A stretch of 64,000 nt of DNA from the NCBI GenBank assembly GCA_039938515.1, contig JBDUUL010000006.1:50919-114918 (forward strand), in the 5' to 3' direction. The notes under the pieces are model-generated. The model was not told the DNA's origin and did no database searches. It saw only the letters and a program-made list of their open reading frames with translations. The stretch is from Nitrososphaera sp. Lineage in GTDB: Archaea; Thermoproteota; Nitrososphaeria; Nitrososphaerales; Nitrososphaeraceae. Below are positions 34,518 through 43,738 of this stretch, piece by piece; within the stretch, counting starts at the first letter, position 1, and every line of letters starts with the position of its first letter. A program made the translations under genes and the position numbers.

Positions 34518-35440
34518 GACGCCGGCCCGCCTGTCGAAGCTGTCAGATAATGGTGTCTTAGTGAGCTCCAAACGTCGGGGAACTCCAGCTGCCATTTTTT
34601 CATATAACCTTGGAGTCTCTCCGTGTTGCCCCAAAAGGCCACTGGTTGTTTCTCCCCGCCTTGGCTTACAGTATAGTCAAACCCCTCAATCTCATTAAGA
34701 AAGCGTACTACATCCAAAACACTAAGTCGCGATTCATGGTTAATGTTCACCGTCTCTGAAAAGCGACTCTGCTTCGACAACTCCTCTGAGGATCTTACCA
34801 GAACTTGCGAAACAAATGATGAAGGCAACGGATTTAAGAATGAGCACCCTCCTCCTGCGATATTAACTTTTTCGCCAGAAAGAGAAGCCCTGCGACAAGC
34901 ACTAACAAGCCTGCTCGCGCGCTCACCGGGACCGAACGCATACATCAAGCGATAGATCCAGAGACTATCCAACCTTGCGTCTTCATAATAGAATTGAGCG
35001 TAAGATTCGGCGGCTTTCTTTGAAATCGCATACGGGATGGTCGGGCAATGGTCAATCTGCTCGCCTATCTCCCCGCTTAGCCCGAAATAGACCGCTTGCG
35101 ACGACAATAGGACTAGCTTGCCGCGAAAAAGTTGGATAAATCTGAGGAGTGACTCAGTGTTTAGGGCAAGGTCCTGTAGGGGGTTTTCCCAAGCAGCTCC
35201 GTGATTGTTGTTCCCTAGAACACAGATTGCTGAAGAGAAGTCGGCCACAACCCCGAGGTCGTTCTCGGCGTGTGAGGGCTCTAACAGATTTAGCCGGACT
35301 TTCTGAAGATCAGGTTGGATCCTTTCCGGATGCGATCTGTACGAAAACACAAACTGGTCTGACTTGGCGCTCGTCTGTATTTGGCTCTGAATCGCCTGGC
35401 CTATGAAGCCGCTTGCGCCTATTACCAGAGTCTTCTCCAA
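34514..35440 (-). CDS. NAD-dependent epimerase/dehydratase-like SDR protein
   Basis: 308 residues with an N-terminal IGASGFIGQAIQ nucleotide-binding loop, LLSSQAVYFGL and a YAISKKAAESYAQFYYE catalytic Tyr-x3-Lys. It is more divergent than its downstream neighbour and may be a reductase (dTDP-4-dehydrorhamnose-reductase-like) rather than an epimerase. It starts with TTG at 35440, 2 nt after the upstream glycosyltransferase stop. Confidence 0.78.
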   Translation of the reverse strand: MEKTLVIGASGFIGQAIQSQIQTSAKSDQFVFSYRSHPERIQPDLQKVRLNLLEPSHAENDLGVVADFSSAICVLGNNNHGAAWENPLQDLALNTESLLRFIQLFRGKLVLLSSQAVYFGLSGEIGEQIDHCPTIPYAISKKAAESYAQFYYEDARLDSLWIYRLMYAFGPGERASRLVSACRRASLSGEKVNIAGGGCSFLNPLPSSFVSQVLVRSSEELSKQSRFSETVNINHESRLSVLDVVRFLNEIEGFDYTVSQGGEKQPVAFWGNTERLQGYMKKWQLEFPDVWSSLRHHYLTASTGGPAS

Positions 35441-35442
35441 TC

Positions 35443-36489
35443 TTATTCACCTAGAAGCTGAAGCTCAAAAGACCTTATCTGTGGTGTATCCGAGATCTTG
35501 ACGAGTTCGTTTTCAAAGTACGATGAATCATATGGCATTTGTCTCATTTGTAACTCGACATCCTTTAACAGCTTCCGTGCTTGGCGCTGCAGAAAGGGGT
35601 TTGCGCGGACCGAACTATCCAGCAGGTAGTTGCATAGATATTGGGTGCTTTTTGGCAGAAAAAGGTGATCCTTTCTTCTTAGAGCAAGTGGTAAGAGCGC
35701 GGTGAAGCGCTCAAAAACGCCTTTCAGCATGCCTGATTTTGCCATGATTCGCATTATCCTGATTCGCGACAGTTGCTGTCCGATTGACATTTTTTCCTTG
35801 GACTTTGATGTCTGGGATCCATGAATCCTGTAGAAGACCGGCGAACCGTCGAGAGCGAGGCATTTAAGTCCCAGCGCACTGTATCGCATCCAGAGATCCC
35901 CGTCCGCATCCACATTTCTAAGTGACGGATCAAACTGTCCGTGCGCTTCGATGCAATCCCTCTTTATCATTATGGAGCTACCGTTTATCGGGTTGCGGAA
36001 CATTAAACATGCTAGACGCAGTTTTGGATCGCTGAACAGAAAGTCGAGTGGCCGAAGCCTCGGTAGATAGCTGGGGCAAGAGAGGAGCGAATCAGACAGA
36101 GAGGGCCCTTGTACGAAGTTCCTATAATAGCTCCAGTCCGCCTTTGCCGCTCTCATCCTGGCATACTGCCTGGAGACCTTATCCGTTTCGCTAAAGGCGT
36201 CGTCAGCACTAAGCCAGCATATATACCTGCCACGAGCCTTTCCAAAGCCTTCGTGCAACGCCTTTGCCGCTCCCCTATTTGCGCCGATATCAATGATCTC
36301 GACTTTGACGCCACCTGAATCCCGTTGGAATCTGCTAACAAGCTCGACAGTTCCATCCGTAGAACCATCGTTTACCACCAACAGTTCTAGTGGTCTGTGA
36401 GTCTGGTTGATTACGGAACTGATCGAATCAGTGAGAAAGGCCTCGGCATTGAAGGCGGGGATAACTACGCTTACTAGTTCGGAGTCCAA
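35443..36489 (-). CDS. Family 2 glycosyltransferase
   Basis: GT-A fold transferase. The N-terminal SVVIPAFNAEAFLTDSISSV, LLVVNDGSTDGT (first Asp motif), and ICWLSADDAFSE (DxD-like ADD) are standard GT2 landmarks. Acceptor-side residues follow to about 250, and the last 100 residues are helical. It is the first gene of a four-gene minus-strand run (36489 to 32551) with no gap over 280 nt. Sugar specificity unknown. Confidence 0.87.
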   Translation of the reverse strand: MDSELVSVVIPAFNAEAFLTDSISSVINQTHRPLELLVVNDGSTDGTVELVSRFQRDSGGVKVEIIDIGANRGAAKALHEGFGKARGRYICWLSADDAFSETDKVSRQYARMRAAKADWSYYRNFVQGPSLSDSLLSCPSYLPRLRPLDFLFSDPKLRLACLMFRNPINGSSIMIKRDCIEAHGQFDPSLRNVDADGDLWMRYSALGLKCLALDGSPVFYRIHGSQTSKSKEKMSIGQQLSRIRIMRIMAKSGMLKGVFERFTALLPLALRRKDHLFLPKSTQYLCNYLLDSSVRANPFLQRQARKLLKDVELQMRQMPYDSSYFENELVKISDTPQIRSFELQLLGE

Positions 36490-36603
36490 TCAGCTGCTCT
36501 TATGAACCTCTGTATCGCGTATTAATCCTTAGTGGCACTCCGTCTTCACCGATTCTCCTTTTCAGCAAAAAACGTAAATTGAGAACGTGTCTAACAGCGT
36601 CAA

Positions 36604-37695
36604 TTGAAGCTCTGCCTCGTTTTCGGGACTCGGCCACAGATAATAAAATCGGTGCCCATAGTCCGTGAATGCCGTCGAAAGGACGTATCTCTAACGATAG
36701 TAAACACGGGCCAGCACTATGACTACGAGATGAGCCGGGTTTTTTTTGATAAACTCGGGCTACCCGAGCCGCAGTTCGACCTAGGAGTAGGATCGGGTAC
36801 ACACGCTCAACAGACTGGAAGTGTAATGGTCGCCACAGAGACCACGCTCTTGAAGATCAAGCCGGATATCTGCATAGTGCCTGGCGACACCAATTCCGCT
36901 ATAGGTTCATGCCTTGCCTCGGTGAAGCTGAAGATTCCAGTCGCTCATCTTGAAGCTGGGTTGCGAAGCCACGAAGAGTTTATGGCCGAAGAAATCAATC
37001 GCAAAGTGATCGATCACAGCTCGCGCTATTTGTTCGCACCTACGCGCAACGCAGTGGACAACCTAGAGCGCGAAGGAATACCGAGCGACAAGATCACATT
37101 GACGGGCGACACGATGTACGATTTGTATCTGTCAGAAAAACCGTTGATTGATGCATCCGAACTACCAGACGACCGGCTTAGATCGGGCAATTATGTTTTG
37201 ATGACCCTGCATAGGCAAGAGAACACCGAGGACGCAATTGCTCTGATCAGAGCCTTAGAGGCGGTCACAGCTCAAAAGATTAATGCTGTCCTGCCGGTGC
37301 ATCCTAGGACTGCGGCCCTAATCGAACGGGAAGGACTGTCCAAACGAATTGGTGAGCAGTCTGACGTCATAATGACACCTCCCTTGCCATACCACCAGTT
37401 GATGAGAACTATGCGCGATGCCTCTGCTGTGCTCACTGATTCTGGCGGAGTGCAGAAGGAGGCTTTTATGAGCAAGGTGCCTTGCATAACCCTGAGGCCC
37501 AGTACAGAGTGGACCGAGACTGTTTCTACAGGCGGCAATATTCTTGTAAGCGAGATCGACGCTGAGCTACTAAAGGACACAATAAAGCACGTGCTGCAAG
37601 ACCGTCAGAGAATAATAAACAACATTTCCAAAGCTGGCTCGCTGTTCGGTGATGGGAAGGCTGCAGAGCGGGCCATTCGCAGCTTATTGGCCTAG
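36604..37695 (+). CDS. wecB: UDP-N-acetylglucosamine 2-epimerase (non-hydrolysing)
   Basis: Makes UDP-ManNAc from UDP-GlcNAc for surface polysaccharides. The 363 residues carry CLVFGTRPQIIKSVPI, NTGQHYDYEMS, VPGDTNSAIG, HLEAGLRS, the intact active-site LHRQENTED, and VLTDSGGVQKEAF. The start is TTG at 36604. It is transcribed divergently from the GT2 gene and ends with a 4-nt tail-to-tail overlap with the next GT2. Confidence 0.92.
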   Translation: MKLCLVFGTRPQIIKSVPIVRECRRKDVSLTIVNTGQHYDYEMSRVFFDKLGLPEPQFDLGVGSGTHAQQTGSVMVATETTLLKIKPDICIVPGDTNSAIGSCLASVKLKIPVAHLEAGLRSHEEFMAEEINRKVIDHSSRYLFAPTRNAVDNLEREGIPSDKITLTGDTMYDLYLSEKPLIDASELPDDRLRSGNYVLMTLHRQENTEDAIALIRALEAVTAQKINAVLPVHPRTAALIEREGLSKRIGEQSDVIMTPPLPYHQLMRTMRDASAVLTDSGGVQKEAFMSKVPCITLRPSTEWTETVSTGGNILVSEIDAELLKDTIKHVLQDRQRIINNISKAGSLFGDGKAAERAIRSLLA

Positions 37696-38555
37696 TGTAC
37701 GCCAGTCATCCTTGCCCTCAGCCTCAAAGTCTGAAGCCTCCTGACGAAATGCCTGAGCTCAGGTTCAAAATAGTGAAAGTACGGGTCATGCTTCCATTTT
37801 CCTTCGAAGAAATAGTCGACAAGCATCCGCATGCTTGCTCGCTTTGATATGCCTGTTCCGCCGATACCCAAAACGTTTCTCAGGACACGAGCGAAGACGA
37901 AAAGCGGATGGTATCCCAGGCAGCGCATGGCGGGACCATACTCGATCCAGTTGTGGCCCGTGCCAAAGCTTCTGGTGTGCTCGTAACGAAGGTCCGAGAT
38001 TTTTTTCACTTGGTAGCCGCTCTGCATCGCCTTGTAGAGAATCCAGGCTTCGTATCCGTAATATGGTGGATGGCGATACCCCACCTCCTCAAAGAACGAC
38101 TCGCGAATCATCCTGCCGGCGCCTTCTGGCAGCGAAAGGTAGTCACTCTGCTTCAATTCGCGGGTGCCAGAGACTATGGCAAGTCTGGTATTATTTCTCA
38201 TCTCATCTATCAGTCGAGATGCATAATCTCTTGGAAAGATCACGTCATCGCTTGAAATCAAAAGGAAGTCAAACTCCCTGCCCGTCTGCTGCTTGTACTC
38301 GCAAGCCGCGTTCCAGTTATGCACAATTCTTCGAATATCATAGCCCTTGTCAGGCAGCGTAATTACCTTAAGAGACGGATTCGTGTCGACAAGCTTCTCC
38401 AGTATCTTTGGTGTGGCATCCTTGGATCCGTCATCTACGACGCAGAGGAGGGATGGCGGGGTCGACTGATTCAGAATGGAAAGCAGAGAATCGTTGATCG
38501 TCTTTTGGCCATTCTTAACTGTAACAATGACCCAATATGTGGCATCACGCGCCAT
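37692..38555 (-). CDS. Family 2 glycosyltransferase
   Basis: 287 residues, GT-A fold: YWVIVTVKNGQKTINDSLLS, LCVVDDGSKDATPKIL and FLLISSDDVIFPRDYA (SDD in place of DxD). The C-terminal 80 residues hold GYEAWILYKAMQSGYQVKKI and an amphipathic end without clear membrane segments. It lies tail to tail with wecB and 51 nt downstream of the AsnB-like gene, with which it probably forms a unit. Confidence 0.85.
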   Translation of the reverse strand: MARDATYWVIVTVKNGQKTINDSLLSILNQSTPPSLLCVVDDGSKDATPKILEKLVDTNPSLKVITLPDKGYDIRRIVHNWNAACEYKQQTGREFDFLLISSDDVIFPRDYASRLIDEMRNNTRLAIVSGTRELKQSDYLSLPEGAGRMIRESFFEEVGYRHPPYYGYEAWILYKAMQSGYQVKKISDLRYEHTRSFGTGHNWIEYGPAMRCLGYHPLFVFARVLRNVLGIGGTGISKRASMRMLVDYFFEGKWKHDPYFHYFEPELRHFVRRLQTLRLRARMTGVH

Positions 38556-38606
38556 GTCGATTTGAAATGACTCAAGCGTCGCCTCTTATAGGTCTATAGA
38601 AGAAAA

Positions 38607-39830
38607 TCATGATCCTAACTTCTGTGAGACTTTCATGGTTTTAGAAACAAAAATCCTGTACCATATCTCCAAGGCAAGCACCGACAACATCTTGTTTATG
38701 TAGCGAGGATTCAATTCCAGGGACTCGGGCTGAAGGCTGCGCATGGTCTTGTCAACCCATCGCCCGCTGATCAAGCCGTTTTTTACGACCTCTGATTTCC
38801 CGTTCACGTACATGTCAACGGTTTTTCTGCCGTACTTTTTCCACATTGATACGAGGTTTAGCGAAAAGCCCTTCTTTGATGTGGTGATAGGTCGCCCCTC
38901 GTATTTTGACAGCAGCCGGACCAGAGGCAACTTTCCCGTGTTTGCCGTGGTGTCATACTTCATTTCCCATGGAATGTGTGTCGCAAGCCTGATGATGGGC
39001 TCTGTAAGAAATACTGATTCGATCCTAAGGCCCAGCGAGGCTGAAAACGAAATATTAGCCGGAAGCCAATCAAAGAGCAGCTTGCCATTAAAGTCAGCCA
39101 GAAAAACCTGATCAAGCATCGGCAGGTTGTTGTCAAAGCTCGGCCTGAGTAGTTCGTAAATAGCGTCCCATGAGAAACAGACGGCGGTTCCGAACAATTC
39201 CTGCTGATCCGGAACCCAGTCGCGCTCGTGGCAGGACAGATATGCCTTAACTTTTTGCTGCCAAGTTTCGTTTGCAGCAACTAGGGACAGATATTTCTGG
39301 TACCTGAAAGTATATCCCCCAAAGGTTTCGTCGCCCCCGTCTCCCGTGTAGAAAATATTAGACATTTTCTTGCCCTCTAGGAGGGTGTAGTACTGGTACA
39401 GGTTCCATCGTGGTTCTTTCACAATTCCGATCAACTGCGGCAGGTCGGCCAGAACGTCCTCGACTATCAACGGAACAAAGTCGCAGTCCTGGGTGCGTGC
39501 AATCTCTCGCGCGGCACCGATTTCGTCATCCGAATCGCCAAACCCCATGGAAACACAGCTGACTCTGGCGCCGGGCAGAAATCTTAGAATCATCGACAAG
39601 GTGAGGCGCGAGTCAATCCCGCCGCTAAGCGACATGGCAACCCGGTCATATCGAAGCGTATCATGCAAAGTCAGGATTTCCTTTCTGGCTGCAGACTCTA
39701 TCAGGCCGTCAATATCGTGCCGAACAGTCGGAGTAAAGTCACTTGGACGCAAAGGCAGCCTGACAGGATTTGCCAAGGGGTCGTACCTGAGCGTCATAAT
39801 TCTTGAGATCGAGTCAGTATTTCTTTCCAT
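38607..39830 (-). CDS. Asparagine-synthase-like amidotransferase lacking the glutaminase domain
   Basis: 407 residues. The PP-loop ATP-pyrophosphatase motif SLSGGIDS is at residues 67-74, and the second signature YTGDGGDETFGGY follows near 160. The N-terminal class II glutaminase domain with Cys2, normal in AsnB (about 550-600 residues), is missing; only about 45 residues precede the synthetase core. Within a sugar cluster such proteins may amidate uronic acids, as proposed for WbpS-like enzymes. A TATA-like element on the minus strand (TTTTTATAC, about 39865-39873) lies about 35 nt upstream. Confidence 0.8.
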   Translation of the reverse strand: MERNTDSISRIMTLRYDPLANPVRLPLRPSDFTPTVRHDIDGLIESAARKEILTLHDTLRYDRVAMSLSGGIDSRLTLSMILRFLPGARVSCVSMGFGDSDDEIGAAREIARTQDCDFVPLIVEDVLADLPQLIGIVKEPRWNLYQYYTLLEGKKMSNIFYTGDGGDETFGGYTFRYQKYLSLVAANETWQQKVKAYLSCHERDWVPDQQELFGTAVCFSWDAIYELLRPSFDNNLPMLDQVFLADFNGKLLFDWLPANISFSASLGLRIESVFLTEPIIRLATHIPWEMKYDTTANTGKLPLVRLLSKYEGRPITTSKKGFSLNLVSMWKKYGRKTVDMYVNGKSEVVKNGLISGRWVDKTMRSLQPESLELNPRYINKMLSVLALEIWYRIFVSKTMKVSQKLGS

Positions 39831-39957
39831 GATAGCCGGGTTAGAATATCGGTAGAAAAGTACAGTATAAAAATTGGACGATGCTTGGCTGATGGTAGCT
39901 ATAGCTCAATTCTCGCAAATTCAGATAACCTCCGGTCGCATTCTCTAACGTGGCTAC

Positions 39958-40155
39958 ATGAGGAATCTTGCTGAAAGCAATACTGAGGTCCATGGTATCT
40001 TCTCCCAGGATGTAGCAGTCCTGTGTGGCAGCTGTGACAGGGTTGTCAATGAATATTTCCGATGCATAAACTGTGGATGCAAGGTCTGCCTGAGCTGTTT
40101 CTCTGTCTCCCAGCCGCTCTGCCATCCTTGCGTTGAGGGCGAACAAGACTACTAG
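39958..40155 (+). CDS. Small double zinc-knuckle protein
   Basis: 65 residues carrying four CxxC pairs in 36 residues: CGSC, CINC, CLSC and CHPC (with an extra Cys in CGCKVC). The spacing resembles a B-box or treble-clef pair that binds two zincs. No membrane segment. Related patterns occur at 18356-18760 and 45908-46102. A TATA-like GTATAAAAA at 39865 lies too far upstream to be a certain promoter. Function unknown. Confidence 0.55.
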   Translation: MRNLAESNTEVHGIFSQDVAVLCGSCDRVVNEYFRCINCGCKVCLSCFSVSQPLCHPCVEGEQDY

Positions 40156-40169
40156 GAATTCGAAGCTTC

Positions 40170-40916
40170 CTAGTCTTTGTCGACTTCTACCTGTTCAAGT
40201 CTCTTGAGTGCCTGAACAATCTCTTCCTGAAGCTGAGCGATGCTCTTTTCCTCCGGAGCTGATATCAATTGATTACTTTCGACGCTTATGGCTGGCGGCT
40301 CCTCGGGTTTTTCCGGCTCGTTCTTTACTGCGATTTCGTCAACGATTTTCTTCAGCTGCGAGTCAGCAAGCACATCGGGCATTCCACGCCTTGAAATTTC
40401 CGACAATTTGGTGTCAATTGCCGAAATCCTGCTTTCTAGAATCGAGACGAGGTTGTTTCTCATCTCGGTCATATCTGCGTAATCTGCTACTGACTGAAGC
40501 TGGGAAAGTCGCGCGTTAATGGACTCCAGCTGCTTTTTGTACTTCAGCAGCAACCTGTCGCGCTCCATCCTGTCGACCCTGCCGTTTTGAGCAGCTTCGT
40601 AAACTCGGGCAATCGACTCTGAGCATAGCGATTTCTCGAATGAAAGGGCTGAAAGCTCCGCCTTGGCAGAAGCAACTGAGTTCACCGGACTCGGCTGTTG
40701 GGCGTCCGGAGTAGGGGCTTGGGAAGGCTGCACCGGCTTTTCGGTTTTTGCGATTGACCGTCTCGACTGGGTCATTTTTTGAATTACCGCTGCAGAAATT
40801 ATTCCTGCGGCAGACGACCCTGCAATAGCAACCATTTCCATGCTCAATGACATCCCCCGCCTCTTGTCTGGAGAGCGGGTAAAGTTAAGTCTTTTGGAGC
40901 TATTGAATTTCGCCAA
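40170..40916 (-). CDS. Membrane-anchored coiled-coil protein
   Basis: 248 residues. A short basic N-terminus leads into one hydrophobic helix (about 24-45, MEMVAIAGSSAAGIISAAVI), then a Pro/Gln-rich linker, then a long alpha-helical coiled coil (about 85-190) containing ARVYEAAQNGRVDRMERDRL. A second linker leads to a short C-terminal helix (QLQEEIVQALKRLEQVEVDK). This looks like a thaumarchaeal structural or scaffold protein; no named family is recognised. It follows rpl37e by 5 nt on the same strand. Confidence 0.6.
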   Translation of the reverse strand: MAKFNSSKRLNFTRSPDKRRGMSLSMEMVAIAGSSAAGIISAAVIQKMTQSRRSIAKTEKPVQPSQAPTPDAQQPSPVNSVASAKAELSALSFEKSLCSESIARVYEAAQNGRVDRMERDRLLLKYKKQLESINARLSQLQSVADYADMTEMRNNLVSILESRISAIDTKLSEISRRGMPDVLADSQLKKIVDEIAVKNEPEKPEEPPAISVESNQLISAPEEKSIAQLQEEIVQALKRLEQVEVDKD

Positions 40917-40921
40917 AAAAA

Positions 40922-41092
40922 CTAGATTACTTGGCGTTTAATCCAACCGTAAGTACGGATTTTTGCATCGGGGTATCCGCACTTTGCGCAACGCTTTCCC
41001 CGCTTGTGATATGAATTGTGACCGCACCTCCTGCATCTGATGTGGGTCTTTTTGCGGGTGAAATTTCCCATCGAGGTAGTGCCTTTTGTCAT
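40922..41092 (-). CDS. rpl37e: 50S ribosomal protein L37e
   Basis: A 56-residue zinc-binding ribosomal protein. The sequence starts [20 protein letters not shown] and has the four-cysteine zinc site CRRCG and CAKCGY followed by [10 protein letters not shown], diagnostic of L37e. It lies 16 nt downstream of the LSm gene, the standard archaeal LSm-L37e pair. Confidence 0.93.
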   Translation of the reverse strand: MTKGTTSMGNFTRKKTHIRCRRCGHNSYHKRGKRCAKCGYPDAKIRTYGWIKRQVI

Positions 41093-41108
41093 GGTAGCTC
41101 TCCCTCTT

Positions 41109-41339
41109 TCACTTTGGCGGAGGCGATATTATGACGACGTTATCGCCACGTACAACGATCGTCCCCAAGTCGTTTGACTTGCCCTCTTCCAAAAGCTCAA
41201 CGGATTCTTCCAAGAGCAAATTCATGTGTTGATCAAAGCCGTGAAGGTTACCCCTGATTACCTTGCCTCCTTTCAATTTGATAAGCACAACTTTGCCAAG
41301 GCTCTCATCGAGAACCTTTACTGCCATGTCAACGGACAC
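41109..41339 (-). CDS. LSm/Sm-like archaeal RNA-binding protein
   Basis: 76 residues with Sm1 ([20 protein letters not shown] then [10 protein letters not shown]) and Sm2 ([16 protein letters not shown]). It forms heptameric rings that bind U-rich RNA. The GTG start lies 37 nt after a minus-strand TATA box (TTTAATATA, 41377-41385). rpl37e and the coiled-coil gene follow closely on the same strand. Confidence 0.93.
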   Translation of the reverse strand: MSVDMAVKVLDESLGKVVLIKLKGGKVIRGNLHGFDQHMNLLLEESVELLEEGKSNDLGTIVVRGDNVVIISPPPK

Positions 41340-41477
41340 GCGAATATCTACCTAGTCGTAAAGCAAGATTGGCTCATATATTAAAGTAAGCGTAGCAGGT
41401 TTTCACGCGTCGGCTGCAGGCGATTGGCTGCTCTGGCCGAAGGTTTGTCCTGCATTAAAGCATGCATTTCTTCTGGC

Positions 41478-42191
41478 TCATAACTGGGAAATCGCCAACG
41501 AGAGACCCTCGACAATTTCCTGGACCATCCTAGCGCCATGCTCCGCCGTGGCTTTTCGGGGGTCTCCCCACACACCGTTCCCGGTAAGCCGCGGAAAGGA
41601 CCCCGGCATGTTTGTAATCGTGCCATACGCAGCTTCTGACTTGCCAAGTCTTCTGAGACCCGGCATCGCTTTGTCCATTCGCACGAGCTCTGGCGCAATA
41701 TGCAGGAGTATCGATGTTTCCACAAAGCCCGCATGATCAAATTCTTGTTTTAGCTGGTGCCAATAGTGAAGCGAATGCACGCTCGATCCGCGTGGAGCTC
41801 CGTTCAACGTTGTCTGCGCGAGATACTGCAACGCGCCTACGTTGCCGTGATGACCGTTAACGAAAATTACTTCCTTGATGCCGTTCTCAAACAGAGATTT
41901 GCAAATATCCTCAGCAAGTGCGGAAAGGGTCCTGCTATTTAGAGAGATGTTGAACATTGGCGAATGTTCGTATGATATCCCATAAGCGATTACCGGCATC
42001 ACAAAGCCCCCTGTTTTTGAGGCAACAAGACGCGAGACGTGCTCGGCTATTATCGAGTCCGTGGAGACTGGCAGGTGCGGGCCATGCTGCTCAAGAGACC
42101 CGACTGGCACTATTGCCCTGCGCGTTTTCGCGGACGCCGCCTTGAATTCGAGATTGCTCATGCCATAGACTGGGATGGACAATGCCGCCAA
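41478..42191 (-). CDS. Creatininase-family amidohydrolase (ArfB/MftE-like)
   Basis: 237 residues. Metal-binding VGSLEQHGPHLPVSTD and VIFVNGHHGNVGAL define the creatininase family. Members include the archaeal FAPy deformylase ArfB, which acts in flavin and F420 synthesis, MftE, and creatininase itself. Since thaumarchaea make F420 and riboflavin, the ArfB role is most plausible but not proved by the motifs. It is a single gene between LSm and purU. Confidence 0.75.
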   Translation of the reverse strand: MAALSIPVYGMSNLEFKAASAKTRRAIVPVGSLEQHGPHLPVSTDSIIAEHVSRLVASKTGGFVMPVIAYGISYEHSPMFNISLNSRTLSALAEDICKSLFENGIKEVIFVNGHHGNVGALQYLAQTTLNGAPRGSSVHSLHYWHQLKQEFDHAGFVETSILLHIAPELVRMDKAMPGLRRLGKSEAAYGTITNMPGSFPRLTGNGVWGDPRKATAEHGARMVQEIVEGLSLAISQL

Positions 42192-42308
42192 TTAGCGCGA
42201 GGGGCTATGTTAAGAACTTATCCAACGGCTGTCTTGCCGCGCGCTCTTGCCAAAATTGTAATATGATCTATTTTAGTGGCGGCGCATCGACCAAACCACC
42301 TTATACAA

Positions 42309-43223
42309 TCAGGCGCGGATGTGAACCTTTCCCCAGTACACTTCAAGCCTGTTTTCAAGGTACAACTTCACGGCCTCAAGAAGCGTATTTGCCTCTAACT
42401 CCTGCCCCTTGCGCTTAATCGTTTCAAGCGTGTCTCGGGACTGGGTCTTGAATGATTCCTGCGCGATAATCGGACCCTGATCGAGGTCCTCGGTTACAAA
42501 GTGAGCCGTACATCCGATAATCCTTGCTCCGCGCTCGTACGCTTGGACATAAGCATACGCACCGGGAAAAGCCGGCAGGAGGGAAGGGTGGATATTGATA
42601 ATGCGGTTCGGATAGCGCCAAACAAAATTCGGGGTAAGTATGCGCATGTATCTTGCCAGCACTATAAGGTCAACGTTGTATTGCTCAATAAGCCGCAGGA
42701 TCTTGTTCTCTGCCTCTATCTGGTCCGAGTGAATAACCGAGTGGAACGGGATGCCTTCCTCATCCGCCATTGCCTTCAGGCTGTTCTCACTCCCAATGAT
42801 TACCGGAATGTTTGCCTTGATGGTTCTTTCTTTTCGGGCCTGCAGGATCTTTTCAAGGCAGTGAGGTTCTCTGCTCACCAATATCGCGACATTTCTCAAG
42901 CGGTCAGGCTCCTCGTAGTGAACCTTGATTTCCATCTCTAGCTTCTCGGCAAGCTCGGCAAGACCCTTGTCAAGGTTTTTTCGCTGAATTTTTGCGAAAG
43001 AGGCCTCGAGCTGCATTCCAAAGAGGCCCCTTACGACGTTTTGGTTTATCTTTTCAATGTTGCCGCCGTTTCTGAATATGAAATTCGTAATATCTGCCAC
43101 GACGCCCTGCCTATCATTGCCAACGACAGTGATTTCCGCAAGCGTCTTTTCAGCGGGCAGAGCATCGCTCATCTGACTCTCAATCCATGGCTGTCGGCAA
43201 ATAAACCTTAACCATGATTTCAC
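42309..43223 (-). CDS. purU: Formyltetrahydrofolate deformylase
   Basis: Releases formate from 10-formyl-THF. The N-terminal ACT domain starts AEITVVGNDRQGVVADITNF. The catalytic formyl-transferase-like domain has INIHPSLLPAFPGA (His of the Asn-His-Asp triad) and VTEDLDQGPIIAQES (Asp). The likely start is the ATG 17 codons in (about 43172, MSDALPAEK), since the first 17 residues have no family character. It connects with folD and the cyclo-ligase at 27-29 kb. Confidence 0.9.
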   Translation of the reverse strand: MKSWLRFICRQPWIESQMSDALPAEKTLAEITVVGNDRQGVVADITNFIFRNGGNIEKINQNVVRGLFGMQLEASFAKIQRKNLDKGLAELAEKLEMEIKVHYEEPDRLRNVAILVSREPHCLEKILQARKERTIKANIPVIIGSENSLKAMADEEGIPFHSVIHSDQIEAENKILRLIEQYNVDLIVLARYMRILTPNFVWRYPNRIINIHPSLLPAFPGAYAYVQAYERGARIIGCTAHFVTEDLDQGPIIAQESFKTQSRDTLETIKRKGQELEANTLLEAVKLYLENRLEVYWGKVHIRA

Positions 43224-43250
43224 TATCAGAAAAGCCGGCGGTAGCCGCAG

Positions 43251-43565
43251 CTAGCCGGAGCCTTTGATCCGCTTCATTACCACTTCAAAGTTGTTGAGAG
43301 GTACAATCTTCACGGTGTTGTACGCAGAAATTCCCGCTTCAATGCACAGCGATTCAATGTCGTGTGCGCTTTCAGCCTCCATGATTATCACCCATTCGTG
43401 CTCGAGCACCGACATGTAGAACCCGATGATTCTCTTGACATTAAATTTGGAGATTATGGTCTTGAACTTGTCGTCGATTTCGATAAACTTCTGTCTGCTC
43501 TGAGGGTTATTCAACGGACAGCCTTCTGGGCTATGAACTGCAAAGATTCCGAAAAGTTGGGCCAT
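43251..43565 (-). CDS. Small alpha-beta (ferredoxin-like) hypothetical protein
   Basis: 104 residues with a probable ferredoxin-like sandwich, seen in FKTIISKFNVKRIIGFYMSV, EHEWVIIMEAESAHDIESLC and NTVKIVPLNNFEVVMKRI. This resembles small thaumarchaeal proteins of the GYD/DUF3303 kind. It precedes purU by 27 nt and may be co-transcribed with it. Function unknown. Confidence 0.6.
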   Translation of the reverse strand: MAQLFGIFAVHSPEGCPLNNPQSRQKFIEIDDKFKTIISKFNVKRIIGFYMSVLEHEWVIIMEAESAHDIESLCIEAGISAYNTVKIVPLNNFEVVMKRIKGSG

Positions 43566-43738
43566 GGTAATGCGATCAATTCCCGGGTTAAATATTCATT
43601 TTCAGACGGAAACTGCATTGTAATCACGAACAATTAACTTTCTCGTACAATCAGTTGTTAAACCAAAAGAACCATGGAATCTTGTACCTTCATATATTTA
43701 TAGAAGATAATATTGCATGATTCCTGCGGTCAATAGCT

